From Clostridiales bacterium (GTDB lineage Bacteria; Bacillota; Clostridia; Oscillospirales; Oscillospiraceae), in the NCBI GenBank assembly GCA_018374635.1, contig JAHAEW010000115.1, positions 1 to 7,067 on the forward strand: a DNA stretch of 7,067 nt, given 5' to 3'. Positions 1 through 5,854 of the stretch are shown here, in pieces. The notes beneath the pieces were generated by a model. That model made no database searches, was not told the DNA's origin, and saw only the letters and a program-made list of their open reading frames with translations. Every line of letters starts with the position of its first letter. The stretch's first letter is position 1. The translations under genes and the position numbers were made by a program.

Positions 1-18
1 CTTCCCGCGTTCCAGCAT
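1..18 (-). CDS. Possible 5' end of a leftward gene (partial)
   Basis: An ATG on the minus strand at 18-16 opens a frame reading M-L-E-R-G-K and running off the window start. It is preceded by an AGGTGG stretch 8 nt upstream that could serve as a ribosome site, and by AT-rich sequence between the hairpin at 65-78 and the start codon. Only six codons are visible, so neither the coding nature nor the product can be judged. It is listed because the position, just after the terminator region of the next gene and behind a plausible ribosome site, fits the start of another minus-strand gene. Confidence 0.25.
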
Positions 19-64
19 CTTTCTCACCACCTGCTTCTATTTTACCTCTTACAAACGTAAAACC

Positions 65-85
65 CCAGCTTTTGCTGGACTTTTT
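65..85. terminator. Short intrinsic terminator, probably bidirectional
   Basis: CCAGC (65-69) and GCTGG (74-78) form a 5-bp stem with a TTTT loop. On the plus strand it is followed by AC and then five T. On the minus strand it is followed by GG and then TTTT, with a matching A-tract upstream. It lies downstream of the minus-strand membrane protein gene and probably helps end that transcript. The stem is short, so strength is uncertain. Confidence 0.5.
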
Positions 86-94
86 CGACAGGCT

Positions 95-121
95 GAGAGG
101 GACGGAATTACCGTCCCTCTC
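95..121 (-). terminator. Perfect 11-bp hairpin after the CmpB-family gene
   Basis: GAGAGGGACGG (95-105) and its exact reverse complement (111-121) flank a 5-nt loop. The hairpin begins 6 nt after the TAA stop (128-130) of the minus-strand gene. No T-run follows directly on either strand, so it may be a transcript-stabilising 3' hairpin rather than a classical intrinsic terminator. The second hairpin at 65-78 follows it and could supply the actual stop. Confidence 0.5.
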
Positions 122-127
122 CCCGCG

Positions 128-676
128 TTATGAGTCCCGTAAAGGGAAGCGGGGAATCCGGCGATACCAGCATAGGATATCCGTGCTGTGGGTACGCCGC
201 AGGAGAACCAGTGTAACGGACCCGTCCAGCAGAAGCAGGCATGCGGCAAAGAGCCATAGAAAGGGGGGGAGCTGCGCAGTGAACCGGATGACCGCAGGAT
301 GAAGAACATGGATGGCTCCCACACCGAGGATCCCCCAGAAAACGGAAAAGAGCAGGCATACCCGACCGTGGAGGTGGAAGGGCAGATGCCGGTAATCCCA
401 AAAATGCACGCCGGTCAGCCGCTCATAGAAGAGCGACATGGCATACTCCGCCCCGGTTGCCGCCAGAGCGGAACCCAAAAACAGTAGGATGGGATGGTCA
501 CGCACCGGAGCTGGGAGCGCTAGGATCCACAGTGCCCCCAGACCATAGACTGGGCAGAGGGGAAGGAAAAGAAAGCACTTTCGGTCCCGTTTGGACTGCT
601 GTGTCACCCGTGCAAAAAGCACTTCCAGACAGAATCCAAGAAAGCTGTAAATCACAAAATACCAGAACCATTCCAC
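128..676 (-). CDS. CmpB-family (putative ABC-transporter type IV) integral membrane protein
   Basis: This 182-residue protein is mostly hydrophobic. Probable membrane segments lie near residues 3-19, 38-56, 64-80, 106-125 and 136-160. The N-terminal WYFVIYSFLGFCLEV motif, the CPVYGLGAL stretch near residues 41-49 and the FWDYRHLPFHLHGRVCLLFS stretch near 92-111 are the signature of the family annotated as 'putative ABC-transporter type IV' (CmpB, Pfam PF06541), common in Firmicutes. The biochemical role of the family is not established and no ATPase gene lies beside it, so transport is only a family label. The start is GTG at 676, chosen because AGGAGG lies 8 nt upstream (690-685); the ATG at 671 is in another frame. 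The gene is divergent from pyrB and probably has a promoter in the 172-bp gap, although no convincing one was found on this strand. The last 25 residues are basic and look cytoplasmic. Confidence 0.85.
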   Translation of the reverse strand: MEWFWYFVIYSFLGFCLEVLFARVTQQSKRDRKCFLFLPLCPVYGLGALWILALPAPVRDHPILLFLGSALAATGAEYAMSLFYERLTGVHFWDYRHLPFHLHGRVCLLFSVFWGILGVGAIHVLHPAVIRFTAQLPPFLWLFAACLLLLDGSVTLVLLRRTHSTDILCWYRRIPRFPLRDS

Positions 677-781
677 GGCGAATTCCTCCTCCGGCCTGTT
701 TTGTCTAGCATGACCGGGCGGAAGAAAAAAATACGGGCGATATTCTGGTAAAATGGCAAGAGAGAAAATAGCGTGAAATTC

Positions 782-810
782 TTGTCGAGTCCCTTAAAAT
801 GTGGTAAGAT
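782..810 (+). promoter_or_regulatory. pyrB promoter, sigma-A type with extended -10
   Basis: TTGTCG (782-787) and TAAGAT (805-810) are separated by 17 nt, and a TG one base ahead of the -10 makes it an extended -10. Transcription would start near 817, giving a leader of only about 30 nt. That leaves no room for a PyrR-type attenuator or other long regulatory leader between promoter and gene. Confidence 0.65.
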
Positions 811-847
811 AATACGAAAAAATACGACAAGGAATGGAGAAGATGGT

Positions 848-1906
848 ATGCGGCATCTGATCGATTTTGGGGATCTGTCTCGGGCGGAGTGGGAAGCGCT
901 GTACAAGAGCACCAGCGCTATTATTGACCACCCCGCCGATTTTATGGATGTGTGTCGGGGCCGTGTGGCCTCCACACTTTTTTTTGAGCCTTCTACCCGA
1001 ACCAACTTTTCCTTCCAGACCGCCATGCTTCGGGTGGGCGGAACGGTGTTTGGCTTTGCCGATCCAAAATCCTCCTCGGTGGCAAAGGGCGAGTGCCTGA
1101 AGGACACCATCAAGATGGTGTCCGGCTATGCCGACGTGGTCATCATGCGCAACCCCCGGGAGGGTGCGGCGAAAGCCGCTTCCCTGTATTCCGATGTACC
1201 TGTCATCAATGCAGGCGATGGCGGACACATGCATCCCACCCAGACCACCACCGATCTGACCACGATTACCCGGATGCTGGGTGGTGTGGACGGCATTTCC
1301 ATCGGTCTGTGCGGCGACCTGAAGAATGGCCGTACAGTCCACTCCCTCATCAAGGCGCTGGCCAAGTTTGACAATGTGAAATTCTACCTCATCTCGCCCC
1401 GTGAGCTGGCCATCCCGGAATATATCCGTGCCTTCATAAAGGAGAAGAACCTCTGGAGCGTAGAGGTCACCGGTCTGGAGAATGTGATTCCCCAGCTGGA
1501 TGTCCTGTATATGACCCGTATTCAGCGGGAGCGTTTTGTGGACCCCTTGGAGTATGAGCGCAACAAGGGGATCTATGTCCTGACCAAGCGCAAGTTGGAG
1601 CGGGCCCGCAAGAATATGCTGGTCATGCATCCCCTGCCCCGTGTGGATGAGATTGCCCTGGACGTGGACGATGATCCCCGCGCGGCCTATTTTGAGCAAG
1701 CCCGGTACGGCATGTTCTCCCGTATGGCCCTGCTGGCAGATCTGGCCAATCAGCCCCGCATCAAGCCGGAGGCGGTGGAGATCGGCACGACTCCGGTCTG
1801 TTCCAATCCCCGCTGCATCACCCAGACCGACCCCTATCTGCCCCCTCTGGTCAAGGAGAACGGCGGCGTGGAGTGCTGTGCCTACTGTGACGCGGCGCTG
1901 CATTGA
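848..1906 (+). CDS. pyrB: Aspartate carbamoyltransferase catalytic chain with PyrI-like zinc tail
   Basis: PyrB joins carbamoyl phosphate and L-aspartate to give carbamoyl-aspartate, the committed step of cytosolic pyrimidine synthesis. The carbamoyl phosphate site STRT is at residues 49-52, with K80, R101, the HPTQ motif at 129-132, R161 in DLKNGRTVHSL, the aspartate-site YMTRIQRER near 221-229 and HPLPR at 261-265, so all main catalytic motifs are present. The ATG at 848 was chosen because GGAGA lies 7 nt upstream and the protein then begins like other PyrBs; an in-frame ATG at 773 falls before the promoter. The product is 352 residues against about 305-310 for typical PyrB. The extra C-terminus has C318-x4-C323 and C344-x2-C347, the same spacing as the zinc cysteines of E. 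coli PyrI (109, 114, 138, 141), but no nucleotide-binding allosteric domain. No pyrI follows; a terminator begins 11 bp after the stop. Confidence 0.97.
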   Translation: MRHLIDFGDLSRAEWEALYKSTSAIIDHPADFMDVCRGRVASTLFFEPSTRTNFSFQTAMLRVGGTVFGFADPKSSSVAKGECLKDTIKMVSGYADVVIMRNPREGAAKAASLYSDVPVINAGDGGHMHPTQTTTDLTTITRMLGGVDGISIGLCGDLKNGRTVHSLIKALAKFDNVKFYLISPRELAIPEYIRAFIKEKNLWSVEVTGLENVIPQLDVLYMTRIQRERFVDPLEYERNKGIYVLTKRKLERARKNMLVMHPLPRVDEIALDVDDDPRAAYFEQARYGMFSRMALLADLANQPRIKPEAVEIGTTPVCSNPRCITQTDPYLPPLVKENGGVECCAYCDAALH

Positions 1907-1916
1907 TCGAGAGAAA

Positions 1917-1948
1917 ACCGGCGCACGAAAGATTTTTCGTGCGCCGGT
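1917..1948. terminator. Bidirectional terminator shared by pyrB and the ArsC-like gene
   Basis: A perfect 14-bp inverted repeat, left arm 1917-1930 and right arm 1935-1948, has a 4-nt loop. Read on the minus strand it is followed by TTTTCTC, a good intrinsic terminator for the gene ending at 1952. Read on the plus strand the tail is only CTGTTATT, weaker, but the hairpin sits 11 bp after the pyrB stop codon. The two genes converge on it with almost no other sequence between them. Confidence 0.85.
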
Positions 1949-1951
1949 CTG

Positions 1952-2311
1952 TTATTCCTGGATCCCGAGCCGGCCGGCCCAGTCGGCAGCCTTGAAGCCC
2001 ACCAGAACAAAGTCTTCCGCGATAAGCATGGGACGTTTGACCAGCATTCCGTCCGAGGCAAGCAGAGCGTATTGCTCTTCCTCCGGCATGGAGGGGAGCC
2101 GGTCCTTGAGTTCTAGGGCCCGGTACTGGAGGCCGCTGGTGTTGAAAAAGCGTTTGAGCGGCAGGCCGCTGCGGCTGTGCCAGTCTTTCAGTTCACCGAG
2201 GGCGGGATTGTCCAGCTTAATATCCCGCAGGGTGTAGGAAATGCCATGGGCGTCCAGCCAGGCCTTTGCTTTTTGGCAGGTGGTACACTTGGGGTAGCAG
2301 AGAAAGATCAT
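1952..2311 (-). CDS. ArsC/Spx-family thioredoxin-fold protein
   Basis: This 119-residue protein begins MIFLCYPKCTTCQKAKAWLD, a short beta strand followed by C9-T-T-C12 and a helix, the thioredoxin-like opening of the ArsC/Spx/YffB family. The conserved arginine-proline pair is at R93-P94 in VKRPML, and GF near 105-106 is also family-typical. The length matches the 110-130 residues usual for the family. Members include glutaredoxin-linked arsenate reductases and Spx, an RNA-polymerase-binding redox regulator. The sequence does not decide between these roles, and no arsenic-resistance gene lies nearby, so a general thiol-redox or regulatory role is as likely as arsenate reduction. The ATG at 2311 has an AAAGGAG ribosome site starting 10 nt upstream on the minus strand. 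It has its own promoter (2334-2362) and ends at the terminator shared with pyrB, so it is probably monocistronic. Confidence 0.88.
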   Translation of the reverse strand: MIFLCYPKCTTCQKAKAWLDAHGISYTLRDIKLDNPALGELKDWHSRSGLPLKRFFNTSGLQYRALELKDRLPSMPEEEQYALLASDGMLVKRPMLIAEDFVLVGFKAADWAGRLGIQE

Positions 2312-2333
2312 GTTGTTTCACTCCTTTTTCTCT

Positions 2334-2362
2334 ACTTTAACGGAGAATCCCAAAACTTGCAA
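2334..2362 (-). promoter_or_regulatory. Promoter of the ArsC/Spx-like gene
   Basis: On the minus strand TTGCAA (2362-2357) and TAAAGT (2339-2334) are separated by exactly 17 nt. The start point would be near 2327, about 16 nt before the ATG, just ahead of the ribosome site at 2327-2321. It is a good sigma-A-type match in the right place; no operator-like repeat was seen around it. Confidence 0.65.
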
Positions 2363-2394
2363 GAGGAAGCTGGAAAGAAATCCGCAAAGAGCCC

Positions 2395-2423
2395 TTTACA
2401 AAATGAGGAAAGCCTGCTATAAT
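2395..2423 (+). promoter_or_regulatory. tRNA-Arg promoter, near-consensus sigma-A
   Basis: TTTACA (2395-2400) and a perfect TATAAT (2418-2423) are separated by 17 nt, and TG at 2415-2416 adds an extended -10. Transcription would start near 2430, leaving about 20 nt of precursor before the tRNA 5' end. This is the strongest promoter in the window, as expected for a stable-RNA gene. Confidence 0.8.
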
Positions 2424-2449
2424 AATCGGGTACTTAAAGAAGTTTATAT

Positions 2450-2526
2450 GCGTCCGTAGCGCAATTGGATAGCGCATCAGATTCCGGTTCTGAGGGTTGG
2501 GGGTTCGAGTCCCTTCGGGCGTGCCA
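2450..2526 (+). tRNA. tRNA-Arg, anticodon CCG
   Basis: The 77 nt fold into a complete cloverleaf with an encoded CCA end. The acceptor arm GCGTCCG pairs with CGGGCGT using G-T wobbles. The D stem is GCGC/GCGC, the anticodon stem TCAGA/TCTGA has loop TTCCGGT, and the T arm has the TTCGAGT loop. The anticodon CCG at 2484-2486 reads the arginine codon CGG. The discriminator base is G. The gene has its own promoter and terminator and stands alone. It is immediately followed by the far end of the CRISPR locus, a position often used by integrating elements, but no copy of its 3' end was found elsewhere in the window. Confidence 0.96.
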
Positions 2527-2530
2527 GAGC

Positions 2531-2567
2531 AAGGGCCTGTAACTGCATTGGTTACAGGTCCTTTTTT
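2531..2567 (+). terminator. tRNA-Arg terminator
   Basis: AAGGGCCTGTAAC (2531-2543) pairs with GTTACAGGTCCTT (2551-2563) through 13 positions including one G-T wobble, with a 7-nt loop and a run of six T at 2562-2567. It begins 5 nt after the encoded CCA and is a textbook intrinsic terminator. Confidence 0.9.
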
Positions 2568-2610
2568 ATAATCCATTCCACTGGGCGGGATATTCGCTGG
2601 CTGGGGGGGC

Positions 2611-2651
2611 ATCGAAAAATTGGAGCGGTGCTGCGGATGCCGCGCCGCTCC
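2611..2651 (-). terminator. Intrinsic terminator at the end of the CRISPR array
   Basis: On the minus strand, the direction of array transcription, GGAGCGG (2651-2645) pairs with CCGCTCC (2628-2622). The stem extends inward by six more positions with one mismatch, leaving a 4-nt loop. AA and a run of five T (2619-2615) follow. The 5' arm overlaps the degenerate last repeat by six bases (2646-2651). It should stop the pre-crRNA before it runs into the tRNA gene on the other strand. Confidence 0.8.
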
Positions 2652-2678
2652 GACCACGCTCCCCGTGGGGGGAGCGAC
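2646..2678 (-). repeat. Degenerate terminal CRISPR repeat (leader-distal)
   Basis: The 25 bases at 2654-2678 match the consensus repeat exactly, including the hairpin. The remaining eight (2646-2653), which in the transcript would be the 3' ATTGAAAT end, are replaced by sequence that mismatches at six positions. Loss of identity at the leader-distal repeat is usual and confirms that the leader is on the right and transcription runs leftward. Confidence 0.93.
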
Positions 2679-4360
2679 CGGTTAAGCCGGGCGCACGCGC
2701 CAATATACGACATTTCAATCCACGCTCCCCGTGGGGGGAGCGACAGGGGTGCTTCGAGATTGCAGAGGACAACATCGGATTTCAATCCACGCTCCCCGTG
2801 GGGGGAGCGACCCTGGTTGTCCACCTTGGCACTTGCGCCGATTGCATTTCAATCCACGCTCCCCGTGGGGGGAGCGACGGCACATTTTTATGATGTCTGC
2901 AAGTAAATGTTGATTTCAATCCACGCTCCCCGTGGGGGGAGCGACAGCTATGGCGGAGCCTTTGACATGGTCCACAACCAGATTTCAATCCACGCTCCCC
3001 GTGGGGGGAGCGACCGTACACGTCAGCGATGCCAACGCTACGATAGCCATTTCAATCCACGCTCCCCGTGGGGGGAGCGACCTGCGCCCGTTGCCAGCTG
3101 GGGGATGCCCGCTGCGATTTCAATCCACGCTCCCCGTGGGGGGAGCGACTCCGCCTTCCGGCTTCGTCCGATAGAACAGCTTATTTCAATCCACGCTCCC
3201 CGTGGGGGGAGCGACGAACTAAAGGCTCCTGGTACGTTCTCCCAAACAGCATTTCAATCCACGCTCCCCGTGGGGGGAGCGACAGCGCCTTTACCGCCGC
3301 GGAAACATGGGCCGGTATTTCAATCCACGCTCCCCGTGGGGGGAGCGACCTTCGGCGGGCGGGGCCCCTTGGCGGCAAGGCCGCCATTTCAATCCACGCT
3401 CCCCGTGGGGGGAGCGACCCTGTGTATAAGCGGCCACATGGGCCGCTATTTTTTATTTCAATCCACGCTCCCCGTGGGGGGAGCGACCAGTCAGCTGATC
3501 CTTGATGTTCTCATAGTCAGCATTTCAATCCACGCTCCCCGTGGGGGGAGCGACGGGCATACGGGGGAGGCGCCGGAGAATCGTCTCCATTTCAATCCAC
3601 GCTCCCCGTGGGGGGAGCGACGCCCCTCCATGAGGCGTACTACCGCGATCCGCTTATTTCAATCCACGCTCCCCGTGGGGGGAGCGACTGCAAGCGCCAC
3701 GTCTGATACGCCGCGGTGCTGGTATTTCAATCCACGCTCCCCGTGGGGGGAGCGACCTCCACGTTTCCCGTTCTCTGCTTTCCGCCTGCTTATTTCAATC
3801 CACGCTCCCCGTGGGGGGAGCGACATATAACAGTGTCCGCCGTGCCGGTGCCATGGTATTTCAATCCACGCTCCCCGTGGGGGGAGCGACTACGGCATTC
3901 TGCTGGAGGAGAGATAGATCCCCACATTTCAATCCACGCTCCCCGTGGGGGGAGCGACTTATAGAGCTTGTTGCGAAAGGGTGATTTCGTTTATTTCAAT
4001 CCACGCTCCCCGTGGGGGGAGCGACGTCGCCATTCCAGCCGTGGGCCTTATAATTGGCATTTCAATCCACGCTCCCCGTGGGGGGAGCGACAGGCCGTCC
4101 CACTGCATGCCGGAGTTGGGGGAGTATTTCAATCCACGCTCCCCGTGGGGGGAGCGACTTCCGGTTCTTCCTCCATTGACATGACGGATAAGGATTTCAA
4201 TCCACGCTCCCCGTGGGGGGAGCGACGATTGCTTACCCAACATACTACCGAGGCGTCGGGATTTCAATCCACGCTCCCCGTGGGGGGAGCGACCCCAAGC
4301 TCTGCCGCTCAACCAGGGATGCGTAGGATTTCAATCCACGCTCCCCGTGGGGGGAGCGAC
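2646..4360 (-). CRISPR. Type I-C CRISPR array, 26 repeats and 25 spacers
   Basis: The repeat is 33 nt. Read on the plus strand it begins ATTTCAATCC and ends GGGGAGCGAC; the transcript sense is minus, so crRNA repeats begin GTCGC and end GGATTGAAAT as in other I-C loci. CGCTCCCC and GGGGAGCG form an 8-bp stem with a 4-nt loop, the expected Cas5c processing hairpin. Repeats start at 2646 (degenerate), 2712, 2779, 2846, 2913, 2982, 3049, 3117, 3183, 3251, 3317, 3386, 3455, 3522, 3589, 3656, 3724, 3792, 3858, 3926, 3993, 4059, 4126, 4194, 4261 and 4328. The last 25 are identical by eye. Spacers are 33-36 nt, mostly 34, and all differ. Newest spacers should be at the right, next to the leader at 4361. 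Uniform repeats, intact adaptation genes and a leader suggest a functional array; spacer targets cannot be named without a search. Confidence 0.99.
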
Positions 4361-4459
4361 AGCAGATATGCATAAATACATACCTGCAAGTTTGTAAAAT
4401 TTAGATAAAGCTTAGCTTATTTTATTAAAAATTATCAAATAATACCTTTGCTATTCTGC
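4361..4459 (-). promoter_or_regulatory. AT-rich CRISPR leader with probable array promoter
   Basis: About 100 bp of strongly AT-rich sequence abuts the first repeat on the leader side, in sharp contrast to the GC-rich surroundings. It should contain the pre-crRNA promoter and the integration signals. On the minus strand there are -10-like hexamers TATTAT (4444-4439) and GATAAT (4436-4431) and a TTTACA (4398-4393), but no single pair has clean spacing, so the exact promoter is undecided. An inverted repeat AAGCT-T-AGCTT lies at 4408-4418. No coding sequence is present. Confidence 0.75.
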
Positions 4460-4490
4460 AAAAAAGAGGAACCAGTTTGGTGCGAACCTC
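4460..4490 (-). terminator. Terminator-like hairpin after cas2
   Basis: On the minus strand GAGG (4490-4487) can pair with CCTC (4469-4466), and ACCA (4481-4478) with TGGT (4474-4471), leaving a 3-nt loop and an unequal internal bulge. Six T (4465-4460) follow directly. It could end the cas transcript ahead of the leader. The stem is interrupted and part of it is shared with the longer palindrome at 4478-4524, so the call is tentative. Confidence 0.4.
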
Positions 4491-4524
4491 CCGGGCAATA
4501 TGTGACCGCTGTCCCTTCGCACCA
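4478..4524. repeat. Palindrome with 29-nt core between cas2 and leader
   Basis: TGGTGCGAA (4478-4486) and TTCGCACCA (4516-4524) are perfect 9-bp inverted arms around a 29-nt core that includes CCCGGG. The right arm touches the cas2 stop codon. I recall similar GGTGCGAA-type palindromes directly after cas2 in other I-C loci, which would make this a conserved locus element, but that is memory and not checked. It has no T-run of its own. Confidence 0.7.
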
Positions 4525-4815
4525 TTATAGAATCAACGGTTCTTCCGGTAGATAAGAGGATTTACAGCCAAAGTGCTCAATCTTGTTCTCATATCGTTTC
4601 CCGAGGTAATAAAAGCGCAGGCTGTCTTTTTCCTGATTCATAATGGAAAGCAACTTTGCCTGCAGCAGTTTACATTGAGACGCATCCAGCAGACATTCAA
4701 ATACCGAGCACTGGACCCGCTGTCCATAGTTGACACACTGCCTGGCGATTTGGCGCAGACGTCTGCGTCCGGCGGCATCCTCTGTATTGACATCGTATGT
4801 GATCAGTACCAGCAT
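4525..4815 (-). CDS. cas2: CRISPR-associated endoribonuclease-fold protein Cas2 (type I-C)
   Basis: Cas2 forms the central dimer of the Cas1-Cas2 integrase that inserts new spacers at the leader-proximal repeat. The 96-residue product begins MLVLITYDVNTED, the first beta strand of the ferredoxin-like fold with the conserved D8, and continues with the family-typical VNYGQRVQCSVFECLLD near 28-44. It ends in an EEPLIL strand of the kind that packs against Cas1. An upstream in-frame start at 4851 was rejected because it adds 12 residues ahead of the conserved strand, lies inside cas1 and gives an atypical length. The chosen ATG follows a GGAAGTGAGG ribosome site that spans the cas1 stop, so translation is probably coupled to cas1, 7 nt away. 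The gene is directly followed by the palindrome and leader, the usual I-C order. Confidence 0.97.
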   Translation of the reverse strand: MLVLITYDVNTEDAAGRRRLRQIARQCVNYGQRVQCSVFECLLDASQCKLLQAKLLSIMNQEKDSLRFYYLGKRYENKIEHFGCKSSYLPEEPLIL

Positions 4816-4822
4816 AGCAACC

Positions 4823-5854
4823 TCACTTCCACAGAAAGGGTGAATAGGCATCCAGGTCGCCTCTGAGATATCGAGCCAGAAGCAGAGCCTGGAGGTAAGG
4901 TACTAATCCCCACGGCACTTTCTCGCCCAGAAAAGGATGAGTCAGGCTATCTTTTTTGCGCTCCTGCCAACGTTGGAGAAAGGTACGTCGTCCACTCTCG
5001 CTGAGCAGCACACCACCACTTTCGCGATAGGTAAAATCCGATGCCTGAAAAATGCGGTTGTTGATACAGGTCAAAACAAAACGGTCTGCGATGCAAGGGC
5101 GAAATTCTTCCATCAGGTCCAACGCCAGAGAGCTGCGGCCCGGTCGATCCCGATGGAGAAAGCCCACATAAGAGTCGAGGCCTACACTCTCCAGGGCCCA
5201 GGTACAGTCATGGGACAGCAGGCTGTATGCAAAGGAGAGCAGGGCATTTACCGGGTCCAGGGGCGGCCGGCGGCTGCGGGTCTCAAAGCAAAACACAGAC
5301 CGGTCCCCCAGGATCAGCTGATCGAATACGCCGAAATAGGCAGTAGCGCCGGCGCCCTCCAGTCCCCGAAGGCTGTCCAGCTCTGTCTCCCGCAAAAGCT
5401 GGGGCAGCAGGGCCTTCAGCTGGGCGGACACCTCCCCCAGCCGCTGGTCATCCACCCGGAGGCCATGGTCCCGGCGGGTGCGCTCGATGCTCCAGCGGGC
5501 GTTGTGGACCTTTCCGAACACCATTGATCGGGCGATGGCGCAGCTCTGCGCCGGGTCGTCTGCCGCCCGGTACTGGGTGCGGCGCAGCAGCACATTTCCG
5601 TTGGCCTCACCGGTGACCCGGGCCAGGAATTTCCCCTGGGGCGTACAGAAGGACAGGGAGATCCCACGCTGGGCACAGGCGCCCATTAGGGAGGGAGAGG
5701 CGCCGGGATAGGCAAAAGTGAGAATGGCGGACAGGGTATGAAGAGGATAGCGGGCCACTGGGGCCTTTTCCCGACTGGCCACCACATTTTCCCCATCCAG
5801 GGAGAGGTAGATGTCCTCCGAGGTCACAAACAAGGTGTTGAGCAGATGTCTCAT
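4823..5854 (-). CDS. cas1: CRISPR-associated endonuclease/integrase Cas1 (type I-C)
   Basis: Cas1 is the metal-dependent nuclease-integrase that joins protospacer ends to the repeat. The 343-residue protein starts MRHLLNTLFVTSEDIYLSLDGENVV, typical of the Cas1c group, and has the beta-rich N-terminal half followed by a helical catalytic half. The probable metal ligands are present: E166 in GLEGAGA, H234 in VGFLHRDRPGR and D246/E249 in LALDLMEEFRP. The stretch DPVNALLSFAYSLL near 200-213 is also a family hallmark. The length is normal and no frameshift is seen. The start ATG overlaps the cas4 stop as ATGA and has GGAGG 7 nt upstream inside cas4, so the pair is translationally coupled. The protein should work with the Cas4 and Cas2 encoded on either side. 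Confidence 0.98.
   Translation of the reverse strand: MRHLLNTLFVTSEDIYLSLDGENVVASREKAPVARYPLHTLSAILTFAYPGASPSLMGACAQRGISLSFCTPQGKFLARVTGEANGNVLLRRTQYRAADDPAQSCAIARSMVFGKVHNARWSIERTRRDHGLRVDDQRLGEVSAQLKALLPQLLRETELDSLRGLEGAGATAYFGVFDQLILGDRSVFCFETRSRRPPLDPVNALLSFAYSLLSHDCTWALESVGLDSYVGFLHRDRPGRSSLALDLMEEFRPCIADRFVLTCINNRIFQASDFTYRESGGVLLSESGRRTFLQRWQERKKDSLTHPFLGEKVPWGLVPYLQALLLARYLRGDLDAYSPFLWK

Noticed and set aside
773..847. 25-residue N-terminal extension of PyrB from an upstream ATG
   Set aside because: The upstream ATG lies before the probable promoter, lacks a ribosome site, and the added residues do not resemble PyrB; the ATG at 848 has a good ribosome site.
794..1903. Long open frame (369 codons) antisense to pyrB
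   Set aside because: It is the shadow of a GC-rich gene; the plus strand encodes a full PyrB with every catalytic motif, and the antisense product resembles nothing recognisable.
1641..2237. Plus-strand open frame overlapping the end of pyrB and the ArsC-like gene
   Set aside because: It reads through a terminator hairpin and both genes in shadow frames; serine/arginine-rich low-complexity product.
3015..3521. Several spacers read as stop-free peptides that might hint at phage proteins
   Set aside because: In about 34 nt an open frame is expected by chance, so no target can be inferred without a database search.
2907..3830. A 307-codon open frame and several shorter ones through the repeats, with ISIHAPRGGSD-type repeats
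   Set aside because: They are translations of CRISPR repeats with spacers that happen to lack stops; the same motif in other frames gives FQSTLPVGGAT and FNPRSPWGER. No ribosome site or protein-like composition supports them.
4937..5527. Plus-strand open frame within cas1
   Set aside because: Antisense shadow of the fully conserved cas1 coding sequence, without a recognisable product.
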